This document shows, in pieces, positions 12,040 to 23,600 of a stretch of DNA of 64,000 nt. Below the pieces are notes generated by a model. It searched no databases, was not told where the DNA came from, and was given only the letters and a program-made list of their open reading frames with translations. The first letter of the stretch is position 1, and each line of letters begins with the position of its first letter. The stretch comes from Acanthochlamys bracteata (lineage: Eukaryota > Streptophyta > Magnoliopsida > Pandanales > Velloziaceae): NCBI GenBank assembly GCA_019914995.1, contig CM034128.1:10249501-10313500 (forward strand), read 5' to 3'. The position numbers and the translations under genes were made by a program.

Positions 12040-12782
12040 GGGTATGTTTGGATTCATAGGTAAGAAATAAGATTAAAAAGACGAATAGAAAAAAATAATA
12101 AGAGGATGGATAGAAAATAATAGTTAATTGATCTTACGATGTTTGGATATATAGTGAGGATAACAGATTAACTATGTTTAAATAGATGGGTAAATAAATG
12201 AGTAATGAAAATAAACTTTTTATAAAAGACTTAAATACCCTTATTTATTTATATTAATATTATTTTTATTAATATAACTTTAACTAATTTATTAATATAA
12301 TTTTAAATAAAATTTATTAGTATAACTTTTAAATTAATTTTTAATATTAATATAAAATTATATTAATAATTAAATATAAAAAATAATTATATAATTATAT
12401 TATTTTCTCTACTAATTAAAAATTAAATAAAATTAAATAAAAAAATTAAATTATTATAATAAAAAAATAATATATATTAATTTAAAAATATTAAATAAAA
12501 AATAAATATAAATTGAAATTTTATATTAAATTAATTAAATATTAAATTAGATAAAAATTAAATAAATAAAAGGACAAAAGGGGAAGCAAAATTGTTTCCC
12601 TTTGTATCACCATGTATACCCACCAAATCGGTGAGTACACATTTAATTATGGAATAGTGAAGATGATGGGTAACATCTACCCATTACTTTCTTTAACGAA
12701 AGTTTAACAAACATGGGTAGGGATGGAGAATCTGTTAACTTCACCATCACTTTCTATGCCTACCCATGAACCAAACATAGCA
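12040..12782. mobile_element. Tourist-like (PIF/Harbinger) MITE
   Basis: The left terminus GGGTATGTTTGGATTCAT and the inverted right terminus TGCTATGTTTGGTTCAT are imperfect inverted repeats, and the element is flanked by TTA on both sides (12037-12039 and 12783-12785), the 3 bp target duplication typical of PIF/Harbinger. The interior is very AT-rich, and the subterminal regions carry related GATGGGTA and TACCCA motifs. No transposase is present. Confidence 0.8.
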
Positions 12783-13526
12783 TTAGTATGCGTTTGATTC
12801 AGCTTAATAAAATTAATTTTTTATTTTTTTATTTTATATTTTTAATATATATTTTATAAATATTTAAAAAATTTATTTAAAATTTTTAAAATATAATAAA
12901 ATTTTATATAATAATATTTTTATATTATATATTTTTAACAGTTTTTGAAGATAAAAAATAAAATTTTTCTTAAAAAATAAAAATATTTTTTATTTTAAAA
13001 AACTTTTATTTCAAAATTACTCCCAATATCTCTTTATTAGTTTTCTTCAAAGTCAATATACTTTTATGTCGTTAATTAACGAGCCAGCTAGCATGGGTGG
13101 CTAGTGTTGAATTACCTCACATTATTTGTTTACAAATTGAGTGTCTAATTATATAAATTTAGACATCTTATTTTAGAGCCAGTTTTGAATTTGATAGCTC
13201 TATCCAATTCTCATCTAACACCTTGGTGTTATCACTGTAGACATGTTTACCTAATATTTGTAAAAAATAAATTTGGAGTTTGAAAATAAATTTAATAAAA
13301 ATAATTTTTTTATATTTATTTTATATTAAAATAAATTTGAAAGTGAAATTTTTAATTTAAATTTTAAAATTTGAAATTAAATTTCTGGTAAAAACTAATC
13401 AATTTTATTTATTATATTTATTTTATTTTGAAATTGAGTTAAAAATAATTTTTTTAAAAAAAGTGAATTTAAATGATAGATAAATATATTTTATGCGGAA
13501 AAAAGTACCGGTTACTGAATTACATA
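12783..13526. other. AT-rich intergenic DNA
   Basis: A repeat-like A/T block at about 12785-13030 and another at 13250-13480 make up most of this stretch. Nothing coding was seen. Confidence 0.5.
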
Positions 13527-14358
13527 CACTACTACAAATAGAGCTTTTATTGACTGAAAAGTTTAAGTCACAAATGTTAAAGACTATCAGACTCTTATAG
13601 TTGAGGTTATCAAAATTTTAATTTAAAATTTAAAATCTTACGATTTTATTTCACCCAAACGATCCTGATTTCAAATAAAAATCTTTTTGAGTAAAATTCC
13701 ACCTACTGATTTAAAATTTAAAATAAGTAAAATTTTGATTTTTTTATGATCTTATACGATTTTACTTTTGAAGAAAATCTTGTAATTAACTATATTTCAA
13801 AAGAGCTTTTTATAAAATTTTAAAGAGTTTTCTATAAAATTTGAAGGTTTTTTAAAAATTATAATTTTGAGAAATTTTCTATAAAATATAGAGGAAATTT
13901 TTTATAAAATTTAAAAGAATTTTAATTTTTTTAAATGTACTAAAAAATTTTTAGGAAAATATTAGAAAAACTTTTATAAAATATTCTTAATGGTATTGAA
14001 AATTTTTTTATAAAATTTATCGGTATATAAAATCTTACGATCTTAGTTTAAGACTTCGATTTTGACAACCTTGGTTATAACGACAGTCGGTAAAGGTTTT
14101 GAACATACTAACTAACAAAATATGAGTCAGCAATAAGAAAAGCATGCTAAGTAGTCAAAAAATACCGACCAAAAAGTTCAGTCGGTATTTTATGTACCTT
14201 GTTTATTGATATATTATTTCAGTTAGTAACTGATATACTGATTAGTATTTGCTGACGGATTGCTGATTGCAGCTAATTCAGTCGAAAGCAACTTTACTGA
14301 CTGAATTTTGGCAATTACGACCGTCTTTGACGCCGTAATGATTCGATTTGTAGTAGTG
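13527..14358. mobile_element. Non-autonomous CACTA (EnSpm/CMC) element
   Basis: It begins CACTACTACAAAT and ends with the exact 13-base inverted copy ATTTGTAGTAGTG. CACTA termini define the superfamily. Both ends contain short GACTGA- and GTCGGTA-like subterminal motifs, as CACTA elements usually do. About 830 bases, no transposase frame, so it must be mobilised in trans. The flanking trinucleotides (ATA left, TAG right) do not match, so the expected 3 bp target duplication is degraded or the insertion is old. Confidence 0.85.
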
Positions 14359-14801
14359 TAGATTGATGTTAATATTAGCTCAACTAGATTAATTTTGATG
14401 TAACTCGCGTGTCTTAAATGACTCAGAATACCACATAGTTCACATGAAATGGATTATTAAAATAAAGTTTCATCTATCTAGAGATTAATCTCATAACTTT
14501 AGACCAAACTAGCCTATAGTTTATGGTTTTCATGGTGATCTAGAATACTGCAAACTTTTTAGTTAGAAAGCATGCAAAGTGATTATTTTTTTATACGATT
14601 CAGTGTGTTAACAAGATCTTCAGTAAAAAAAATAAACTTTTTTGTAATAGTTACAAGCAATTACCGTCTGACATCTTGTGATCAAACTTTCAAGGCGCAT
14701 CAGACCTTCCGCCACATTTTCTTCCAAAATATTTTGTTCTCTTTATCTCTTTACTGAAACCGCCTTTGTTCGGTTCAAAAGATTTTCAACTTTGTTTTGT
14801 C
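14359..14801. other. Upstream region of second PAR1-like gene
   Basis: No repeat or frame of note. It serves as the upstream region of the gene at 14877. Confidence 0.4.
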
Positions 14802-14809
14802 TATATAAA
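14802..14809 (+). promoter_or_regulatory. TATA box of second PAR1-like gene
   Basis: TATATAAA, 67 bases before the ATG at 14877, the same octamer as in copy 1. The leader is therefore only about 35-45 bases long. Confidence 0.8.
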
Positions 14810-14876
14810 CAACTCCAAATCCTGCAACATTTTCAAAACATTTTCTCTGAATATTAGCTCTATATCACCATTAATA

Positions 14877-15660
14877 ATGGCTTCAAAGACGATCACCATC
14901 ATCTTCTTTGGCTTCTTACTAGCTCTCTGCGTCTCTGCAACTTTCGGTACGTACGTCTTAAAAAATAGATGAAAAAGTAAAGGCATCAGTATTGTCTTTC
15001 ATAATAAGCTTCAATTAATGATTTTTTTATCGTAATGTTTTTACAGGAAGCATAGAATGTGAGAATCTAGATAGAAATTCCTGCGCGTTCGCGGTATCAT
15101 CAACAGGGGCGCGCTGCGTGCTGGAGAAGAACATCAGTGGCCGGAAAGGTGCCGTGGAACAGTTTGCTTGCAGGACTTCAGGCATCATGGCGGATAACGA
15201 AATTCGTGATTTCGTCGAAACTGATGCATGTGTAGAGAATTGCGGGCTTGATAAGAACACTCTTGGTATATCCTCTGATGTTTTGCTTGATTCTGGATTT
15301 ACTAAGAAGCTCTGCTCTTCTCAGTGTTATCAGGCTTGCCCTAACGTCGTTGATCTTTACTTCAATCTCGCAGCCGGTGAAGGTATCTTTTACGTTTATG
15401 TTGAACTTTACTCTCCTAAACATTTTACAAATAATTGAATTCAACGCATGTACGTTACATGTATGCATGCAGGTGTTTTTCTTCCAAAGGTTTGTGAATC
15501 AGTGAAAAAGTCAGGAACCCGGAGAGTCACGACAGAGATTATAAAGAGTTCCGGTGCAGTGTTAGCTGGTGGACCGGAAGCTTCGCAGATGCTTTCGGCG
15601 GCTGAGGCCCCGTCAGTGGAAGCAATCGAACTTCCTGTTGCTGCGCCTGCACCAATGTAA
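14877..15660 (+). CDS. PAR1 family secreted protein, copy 2
   Basis: Three exons, 14877-14946, 15047-15382 and 15473-15660, give 197 residues. Exon 1 holds only the signal peptide (hydrophobic core ITIIFFGFLLALCVSA) and is joined to exon 2 through a donor GTACGT and an acceptor TTACAG. The mature part repeats the PAR1 signatures of copy 1 (ENLDRNSCAFAVSSTG, LGISSDVLLDSGFTKKLCSS, CYQACPNVVDLYFNLAAGEG, VFLPKVCESV) with the same cysteine pattern and an Ala/Pro tail ending APAPM. Intron 2 sits at exactly the same codon as the single intron of copy 1. The copies are about 5.1 kb apart on the same strand, indicating a tandem duplication. The molecular role is unknown; extracellular localisation is inferred from the signal peptide. 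Confidence 0.95.
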
Positions 15661-16381
15661 AACTACTTGTAACCTGAGTAACTAAATACGAAATAACAAA
15701 TATAACAGTGTTCTAGAACTTGTAGTTCGAAGTGTGCTGTGTTTAAACACGATCTTGTTAATGCGTTGTTGTGTTTGATGAAAGTTAAATGCACAAGCAA
15801 ATGGAAAAAGATGGCAATCTTCTACCTGGCTACTTTCCTTGTTGACGAAAGTCGTTGAACATAATTTGCGGAGAACTAAAAGCTGACTTTGAGCTATCTT
15901 GCGCGTCAAAGTCATTATGGTTCTGATGTTGACCTTCAACACCGAACTGAACATCAGCATACACTTTTTCACACTTCCAAAATCAACATGAAGTGATTAT
16001 TTTCAAATACATCAAATTTTAATTTTTCTCTAATTTTGAGTTTTTTTTATGTATTTTAATTATCACTCTAAATTTTATTTTATTTTTACTCTAAATTCAA
16101 CTTTTATCAAAATTAAAATTAAAATTTTATTTTATTTATTTTAAATATCACTCTTAATTCTATTTTTATCGAGTTTTAATTTTTACCAAATTTTATTTTT
16201 GTAAAATTTAGTTTTGTAAAACTCAATTACGTTACCCGCTATGGATGTATTTCAGTTACATAAAATTCACATGGTAATTCACTTATTATTAAATTCAATT
16301 CTATCTAATTTATTTCGACAAGCCCATTCCCTGCTAATTAAAACATACACTGTGCTATTTAATTTTGGTAAATGATGAAAA
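15661..16381. other. Intergenic, AT-rich
   Basis: The 3' region of the second PAR1-like gene, followed by a T-rich low-complexity block (about 16016-16210). A minus-strand frame at 15682-15972 has no recognisable domain. Confidence 0.5.
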
Positions 16382-16445
16382 GGCCCATTTGTTACGAAAA
16401 GTTGAACATTTGGGCAGTGAACCTAGCTTGCGTAAATAAGGCCCA
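16382..16445. promoter_or_regulatory. Paired site II (GGCCCA) elements
   Basis: GGCCCA at 16382-16387 and again at 16440-16445, about 155-215 bases before the ATG at 16599. Paired TGGGCC/GGCCCA (site II) elements are known to mark promoters of plant ribosomal and ribosome-biogenesis genes, bound by TCP factors. Confidence 0.5.
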
Positions 16446-16598
16446 CGTCCACTTAAGTAAACTAATATGACATCTTTGTCCAGTAAACCTAGGTCGGTTT
16501 AAATAATTTACTAGTTTGTTATTTTAGAGATCTTAGATTTTTAGAAATTTGCTGGAATAGAGGGTGGAGAAAGAAAAGAACGAAGCCGACGGCCGGAA

Positions 16599-17037
16599 AT
16601 GTCGAAGAAAAACAATCTCGCCACTCGAAAGAGGCAACATCAATTCGATCTCCAAAGTATGAACTAGATCCTTCTTTCAATCAACTTTCTTCAATTTGTA
16701 GAAAATTATGTTTCTTTGGACTAATTTGATTGTTATTTGTGATTCTAGAAGAGAAAGAGGAGAAGGAGAAGAGGGAAAAGAAGCTGCAGGCAAAAAAATC
16801 GAAGATGAAGGTAATTAACGATTATGTCGCTCTCTTAAAGAACGAACGTTTTTTATTTTTGTCGAGTTTTGTGTAGTTTTTTCTCCTTGAATTGGCATTG
16901 ACTAGGTTGATGGGAGTGATAAGAACGCGAAGAAGAAGAGTTCAGGAGGGTTTCAGGTTGGGAAAAGGAAATTCAAGACAAAGCTTTCGGCATCTGCAAA
17001 GGCCAAGGCAGCTCAAGCAATGGAGATAGACAAATAG
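16599..17037 (+). CDS. Small lysine-rich basic protein (83 aa)
   Basis: Three exons, 16599-16656, 16749-16810 and 16906-17037, with standard GT-AG junctions and closing phases, encode 83 residues. The protein starts MSKKNNLATRKRQHQFDL, continues with a highly charged Lys/Glu segment (about residues 20-40, possibly helical), then a Lys-rich linker, a GGFQVGKRKFKTKL stretch and a tail AKAKAAQAMEID. I believe similar small proteins occur across plants, but I cannot name a function. The very basic character predicts a nuclear or nucleolar protein, and the paired site II motifs upstream are those of ribosome-biogenesis genes; both are inference. The first ATG of the leader is used. Confidence 0.8.
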
Positions 17038-20000
17038 GTGAAAACTGAAAAACTGATTATAGGCTGCAGTTTGCTTGGTTAGGTTCACTTTTCTATTCTA
17101 GTTTATGTGATGTACCTTCAATTCATCTAATTCTTGTGCAAGTTTCCCTTTTTGTTTAAGCTGGGTAATTTTGCATGTGAATTGTTACACTGGTTTGTGT
17201 TATGGTTGTTTGGATTTCTTGCTCCGAATGTAGTTTATCATCTCAATTGGTGTGTTCCTGAAACATCTTATGCCGATAAATGGAGTTATTGCATTTATTC
17301 TGTTAGATTATATTTGTTTCATTTGTATGAACTGGGTTTGTGCCTATGAAGTCCTTTAAGCTAATAAATTTGTGACAATTCCTGCCAGTGTGTGATTTTT
17401 TGCTGATGCTTTGCTATGGTGTTTGTAGTTGGATATCTCTGTTAATCTGATTTTGGATAGCTAGGTATGGCAGACTATTGTTTCTGGTTCTTGTTAAAAA
17501 TTATTATAAGTGGGAATGAAAGTAGAACTCAAGATTAATTTGTCCTCATTATAATGGCAAAAGATAAGCTTCTTCTGCCCAAAGCTATCTATGCATTAAG
17601 ATCAGTGGGTTTTGTTTTATAAAGCTATGAAGGCAAGTAAGCCAGGGTATGGGTGCAGTGTTAACGTTAGATGAGAGATCCAACATTGATGTTGCAGGTA
17701 ATTACTAATAGGTAATATACTGTGTGTTTAAACGAGCTCTTTCAATCTATGAAGCCGACCCAGGATAAGGAGCAGTTTTTATGTTATCTCTGAAATTAAC
17801 ATGGTTAATGTGATTTTGAAGCTACTGATGGGTCCATCAATAAAATGTATATACTAGTAAGTTCTCAAATGGTAGCAATCCATACTCATGAGACTTTGCA
17901 GGTGGCTTGTTCTCGTTAAAGGACAAGTTCTTACTAAGCCCTTCTGTGAGGAATGACATAATGCTTGTTAAGGAGATGTATCATCTACATTATATTTATG
18001 AAGCATCTTATTCGTGTTGATTTCTAATTTCTGTATCGAACATCATTCTGGTTTGTTTTATCATTTGACAGCAGATCACTAAGCAGCAGATATGTGAGTT
18101 CATGCAGCTTTGAGCTGGGAGATAAGAAACAAAAGGTGCACAAAGTAGAGAATTGTAGATTAGTCTGAGAGTTCTGCATCTTAGAGCATGCAGCTTAGCG
18201 TACACCTTTGTAGTATCTAGATTGAGTTGTTTTTCGCTTACTATCTTTGTTTTGTAATCACAGTCTGAGTAGATGTATCATGTGATAAGCGCACTTTCTT
18301 TATTTGCCACATCATAGTCATAGCTTTTTCATCAATAGAATGTTTCTCATACTTTTCATCTCGGGCAGAAGCTCTTTGGTCCGACTTTCTAAGATTGAGT
18401 TTCTTGATATTTTATTATTTATTAAGACAAATCAGGAGTATAGTCTGTGCATCTCTTAATTTATTGGTGATGTGCAGTTCTTATAATCAGAAAAATGGAG
18501 TCTCATATACATAGCCTTTCATGAATACTAGTGATAACGAGCCACAGTGTTAGCTCTATAAGCTGTAGTAGGTCGAAAGGTTTATGATAAATCACAATGG
18601 GCATTTAAGGACCATATTTGTATATAACATGGCCAACTTGGTCCATTTGCTGTTCTGGACCTAACCCAATTATCATTTTCCTTCAAGGTGATTTTTCAAT
18701 ACAACATGTTAGGACCACCTCATAGTTGTGGATCAGGAATTGGATAACCTCTTCCATACAGATTGGGGTTGAAAAGAAATTCCACGAACAACTAGGCTCT
18801 TGCCTTGTGGTTCTTCAAAGCTATGAGTTCCAATATGCTTCAAGTCCTTTTTAGGCTTCTTCTTTCAACTTGATAGCAGCAAGACAAGATGGCCATGTGA
18901 TACCCACGTGCTACGTTTGTTGCTACCTCAATCCTCTCGGGTCATTCTTTTTCTGTGCTAGGGGTTCAGTTCACTTCTGTACAAAACGCAAGAAAGCTTT
19001 CTAGTTTTGATGTATTTATTATTAATTCCATAAATATCTAACGATATCAATATTGAACCCTTAGTTTGTTGTAAGTGTTGCGGCTTAGGTTCTTAATATA
19101 GTAACAAAATCTATGTTGTCTTACAGAAAGTGAAGCTGTGTTACTGTGTCAAATAAATTTAATCTTTTCCTGGATGCCATGATGGGTATTCGTTTTGGTT
19201 TACAAACTTTTTGTTAATGGAAAGCCGAAACGAGAAGAAAAGTATGAAGGGGACCATACATTGTAGCAATTTTCTTCTTTTGTTACCTATTGTTGTTGTG
19301 ATTGATGAAGCAAGTGATGCCTGCAATTGGTTAACGATAAGGAGATATGGCCCAGAAGAAACCGTAATGGTGGGGGAAGAACCGAAAGGGAGATCCTCAT
19401 CCATTTGTCTGCCTGATTTTGAAAGGTTTTTAACGCCGAATCTCATGTATGTGAACCATTTTTGTTAACATCGGCATGACCTGGTGTGCAGTTCGATTGC
19501 TTCTGAATAATTTATCTTGTTGCTGAGGATGTATTGTGGATAGTAAGCTGAAATCAGGATTCATGATTAATAAGCGGCAGCAAACAACTGCAACTGGAAA
19601 TTAATTAAGGTTCCTCCACAATTAATTTCTTTTAAAGTGTTTTGGTTATAACTACGTATTTTGCGTTTATTCTATTCCATTCTTCTCGTGAGTTTTTTCT
19701 TCCTCCATCGTTGTTTGCATTGTAGATTGTTTACTTGTGTATATGACTCCGTGAGATAACCTCAGGTTCTTATCTGAAGGTTCTGAGGTAGTTTGCTTTT
19801 GCCAACTTATGAAACTACCATAATTTGGTTACGTGTATCTTTGATATTTGCAAGAATGATTACTATTTTAATCATTCGTTTACGGAAGTTAATAAAATGT
19901 ATGGTAAAGATATTAATCATCAGTTTTGTTTAGTCTAACTTCGTCTCACTTTGTATTATCACTCAATCATGATCAGTGCAAGCTTTTGTTGACAAAAAGG

Positions 20001-20633
20001 AAATAATGTTAACTCCAGTCAGTGACAGTGTCTGACTTGCTCAGTCTGAATGGAACAAACCAAAACCTACCAAATCCAATCCAATCAAATCCCAAATGCT
20101 ATCCACCCACTTCCAAAACACGCAACCAAATCTTTCAAATCTTTCTTCAATGAAATTGAATCATGATCATGTTCATGGATCATCAATGTGTCTATGAATT
20201 AAAATGCATTCATCCACCATCCATCCCTGATCTCTATCATCATCATCATCATCAAAAACCATCAATCTTCCTTTCTATCCACAACAACTAACAAACACTC
20301 ACCGCCGTACTCTTCACTCCTTCCACGCCCACCCATTTCCTTCGGCACCCTTCTCTTCCACAGCCCCGCCGTCTACGCTTTTGTATCGAATTTTTCTAGG
20401 GTTTTCCTTTTATCTTTCCCCCCAAAAAAAATCTGTTTTTCCATTTTTTTTCTGTTACTTTTTCATCGTTCCGAAACTCCGCAAGCAAGAAAGACCCTAT
20501 CTGTTCACGCTCCTCTTGCATTTTAACAACTCTTCTTTCCCAGATTTCTCGTAATTTCTGTTAATTTTCAAGATTTGAGCGACCGGAGTCCCTATTTTAG
20601 TTAGAATTACTAGTGGGGTTTTCTTGAAACTCT
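17038..20633. other. Intergenic with AHL 5' leader
   Basis: Base composition is moderate and no clear transposon was seen. Short frames (17134-17349 +, 18008-18205 -, and overlapping frames on both strands at 19159-19468) lack recognisable domains. The region from about 20270 is CT-rich with an (ATC)6 run at 20236-20254 and probably forms the promoter and 5' leader of the AHL gene. Confidence 0.45.
20236..20254. repeat. (ATC)6 microsatellite
   Basis: Six ATC trinucleotides in the region upstream of the AHL gene. Confidence 0.9.
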
Positions 20634-20693
20634 ATGCATGGATGGGAGAGAGCCCTTACCGATTCCGGGCTCTGCTTCTTACTTCATTCATAA
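20634..20693 (+). promoter_or_regulatory. uORF overlapping the AHL start
   Basis: An ATG at 20634, four bases before the AHL ATG at 20638, opens a 19-codon frame (stop 20691-20693) in another phase. The two starts lie in ATGCATGG, so a scanning ribosome meets the uORF first. Its context (CTCTATGC) is poor, while the AHL start has G at +4, so leaky scanning is plausible. Confidence 0.6.
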
Positions 20694-23600
20694 CCGGACC
20701 GGTCCAGTGCCCGGCGCATCACCTCAGCACCGACAAGGAATTTTACAGAACGCGATCTCAAGCTCTGCTGGGCCTTCATTTCATTCTGATTCACCGCCAT
20801 TCGTCCCCCATAGCTCCATTTCCCCAGGAGCTGTAGCTTCTGCCGGCCCGGGCTCGAGTGAGCCCGTGAAGAGAAAGCGAGGGAGGCCTCGGAAGTACGG
20901 GCCTGACGGGAGTATGAATTTGGGTCTTTCGCCATTGCGTTCGACATCTTCTGGCGGGTCGGCCTCTGTGTCGCGTTCCGGGTCAGGTTCTGTTCCATCC
21001 GCATCGAGGCGAGGCAGAGGGCGGCCGCCTGGAACTGGTAGGAAGCAGCAGCTTGCTTCTCTTGGTGAGATAATTAGCTTATTACTCTTCTTAAGATAAA
21101 AGGAGAGTTCCATGAATGGATTATATTATAATGTTGCTGCTCGGATTATTAAATTGGTCAACTTTATAGTACGTTTGTATTAGTTTCTTACTATATGTAT
21201 ATCTTGGTCCTGGTCCCTCCTTGGAAGTGGACAGATGTTGAATTTTGTGCCTGATTTATTTAGCAATTCCAGATCACAGGCCTCAGGACTGCCTCTAAAT
21301 TTATTGGCAAGACTATTGTTTAGTCTTTGTTTAGTAACATAAACTGACAAGGTTCTGGTGAAAAGTATTGTATTGGTGAGTGTGAAAGCCTTATAATGTA
21401 TTAATGTCTTAGATATTCCTGCATGGTTGAAGGCAGTGCGTATCAGTCACAGTCATCAGGGTATATAATAGTTACTAGTTTTGGAGAGAGCTTCTACATT
21501 CGTTATATATAAATTCATTTGATAATAGGCTCTGCTATTTATGTCCATAAAAATTTTATAGATTGCAAGCTTACATCCTTTTCGTAAAAGATTCTGCATT
21601 TTTTCAATTCTCCTTTCCGCAAAGTAGTTCTCTGGAATTATGAATGGTTCACTAATCTTGTCCTGGGAGATCTGACTTTTCAAGTGCATGGCACTTAACC
21701 TTTTTGCAGGGGGATGGTTTTCTGGATCTGCTGGAGCTGGCTTTACTCCACATGTCATAACGATATCAGTTGGAGAGGTATTGATCACTAACTTGATATT
21801 TTATTGACATGGCACCATGTGTTGCTCAATTTTATGCTGTTTATTTACTTACTCTCTTAACTGTTTAGCATCTTAACATACCTACATATTGAAAATATTG
21901 CTATAGATAAGACATGGAAATACAGTGCCAGAGCCTCCAATTTGTTGGATCACTGGAGGTTTTCCTCTGTTGTTTTATCTCTTTTTGCGGGTGCTGCTTT
22001 TCACTCCAACCTCTAGGTACTAGGTGCCAAGCTTCATCATGAGTGTACAACACCTAATCAAGTGATAGTTAGCGATGAACCTCATATATCTTCCTTTGTA
22101 TATAGCAGCATATGTCTGAATAACTTACGGTACTAGCATTGCAGTAGGGGAGTTTAAAGTTATGTGAGATAATTATGCTGTCGTAACTTCCGGATTGATG
22201 AATGTAAACATTGTCCAATTCTTGTGAAATGAAGGTGATTTACGTTTAATTGGGAGATGAATTGCAGAAAATTTTGATAACTTTCTGTGTAATCTGTAAT
22301 ATCTCTTGAGATCGTCCTAGAATATGAACTGGGAGTCTCTTAGATTTAAGTGGTTTCCAATAACATACTAAACTTGGTACGCTAGACTTGTTAAGCTTGA
22401 AGTGGTGTCTTAGACTTGTTATCCATTACAGTCTCATGCTTGTAGTACACTGGTATATGTCCTTGTCTCCATTTATTACATATCTTTATGTGCTTCCCTT
22501 CTGTTTCCAAATGGATAAGTTTTTTGCAGTCTTAAAATGCATATATACTGTTTTATGAGACCTCGTTTTACTATCTCTTCTCAATGTAACACTAATGTTT
22601 TGTCAGACTATCTGCAGAGATGTACTATGGTGCATGCAGTTACGTAGATTTTATGAATAATAAGACTTACATGCTCTCTTATAATGGTCCTGCCTAGGTC
22701 AAGCATGTTTATGCTCATGCCTGAAGTTTTAGCCACTCAGGTCTTGTAGTTTCCTGTCAGTCCTGTAATCACCAATTTGATGAGCTCCTTAGTTTTTGCT
22801 ACGCTAGAGAGCGGTGAGCAAGGCCCAAAGTACCACTTGAAGTTGCTTTCTCAAGCAGGGTGTCTTTAATGCATTAATATGAAGATGGATGCTTTGAATT
22901 TGACATGATTGTTTAGTTTGCAGGGATGTCAGTCACTTGATATGAGCACCATTTACTGTAGTTGGTTTACTGTTGAGTGTTCATAAACTTTTTTGTTGTT
23001 GTAATATGTGAAAATCACCGAAGAATGTGAGATGTTAGTAGTGTTTGTATTGTCCAGGGGTCTTCATATGTGCATTTTCTGTTAGGAGGTTGCTGAACTG
23101 TTGAGGTTCTCCTGACAACTCAAACCTACATTTCTTTTGAAGTTGCAAAGGCAGCTTCTAGAGTTATGGTTACTGTTAGTTATCATATGTTATAAAGGAA
23201 GGCTTTTTCAGTCACTAAGCATCTAGGACTATGAGGTCTTGGAACTACAAAACTGGGAATGAGATGATAGCTTACCAGTTTATGAAAGAGCCTTTGGAAA
23301 GTTCAAGTTTTAAGCATGCTGGTGCTAGAAAGCTTAGATGTTTATGTATGGTTTGTGTATTACATTTATAAGATACAACATGTTACTGCCGGTCGTAATG
23401 TATGGACTTGTGTAGTTCTCTAATATATAGACATCTGTGCCTACTTCCTACGACACAGCAAAGTGTTTGTTGTGGAAACCTTTTTCTCTTTTGTTTTAAT
23501 TATTTTGTTTTTATTTTTATACGAAATTTTATGGGGATTTTTGTGCAAGTGACTTAATGACTGCAGTCATAAGTTATATTGTATCTGGCAGCTAATGTAG

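Noticed and set aside
19159-19468. Overlapping open frames on both strands (about 85 and 95 codons)
   Set aside because: Neither has a recognisable domain, the two frames shadow each other, and no splice partner or promoter signal supports either.
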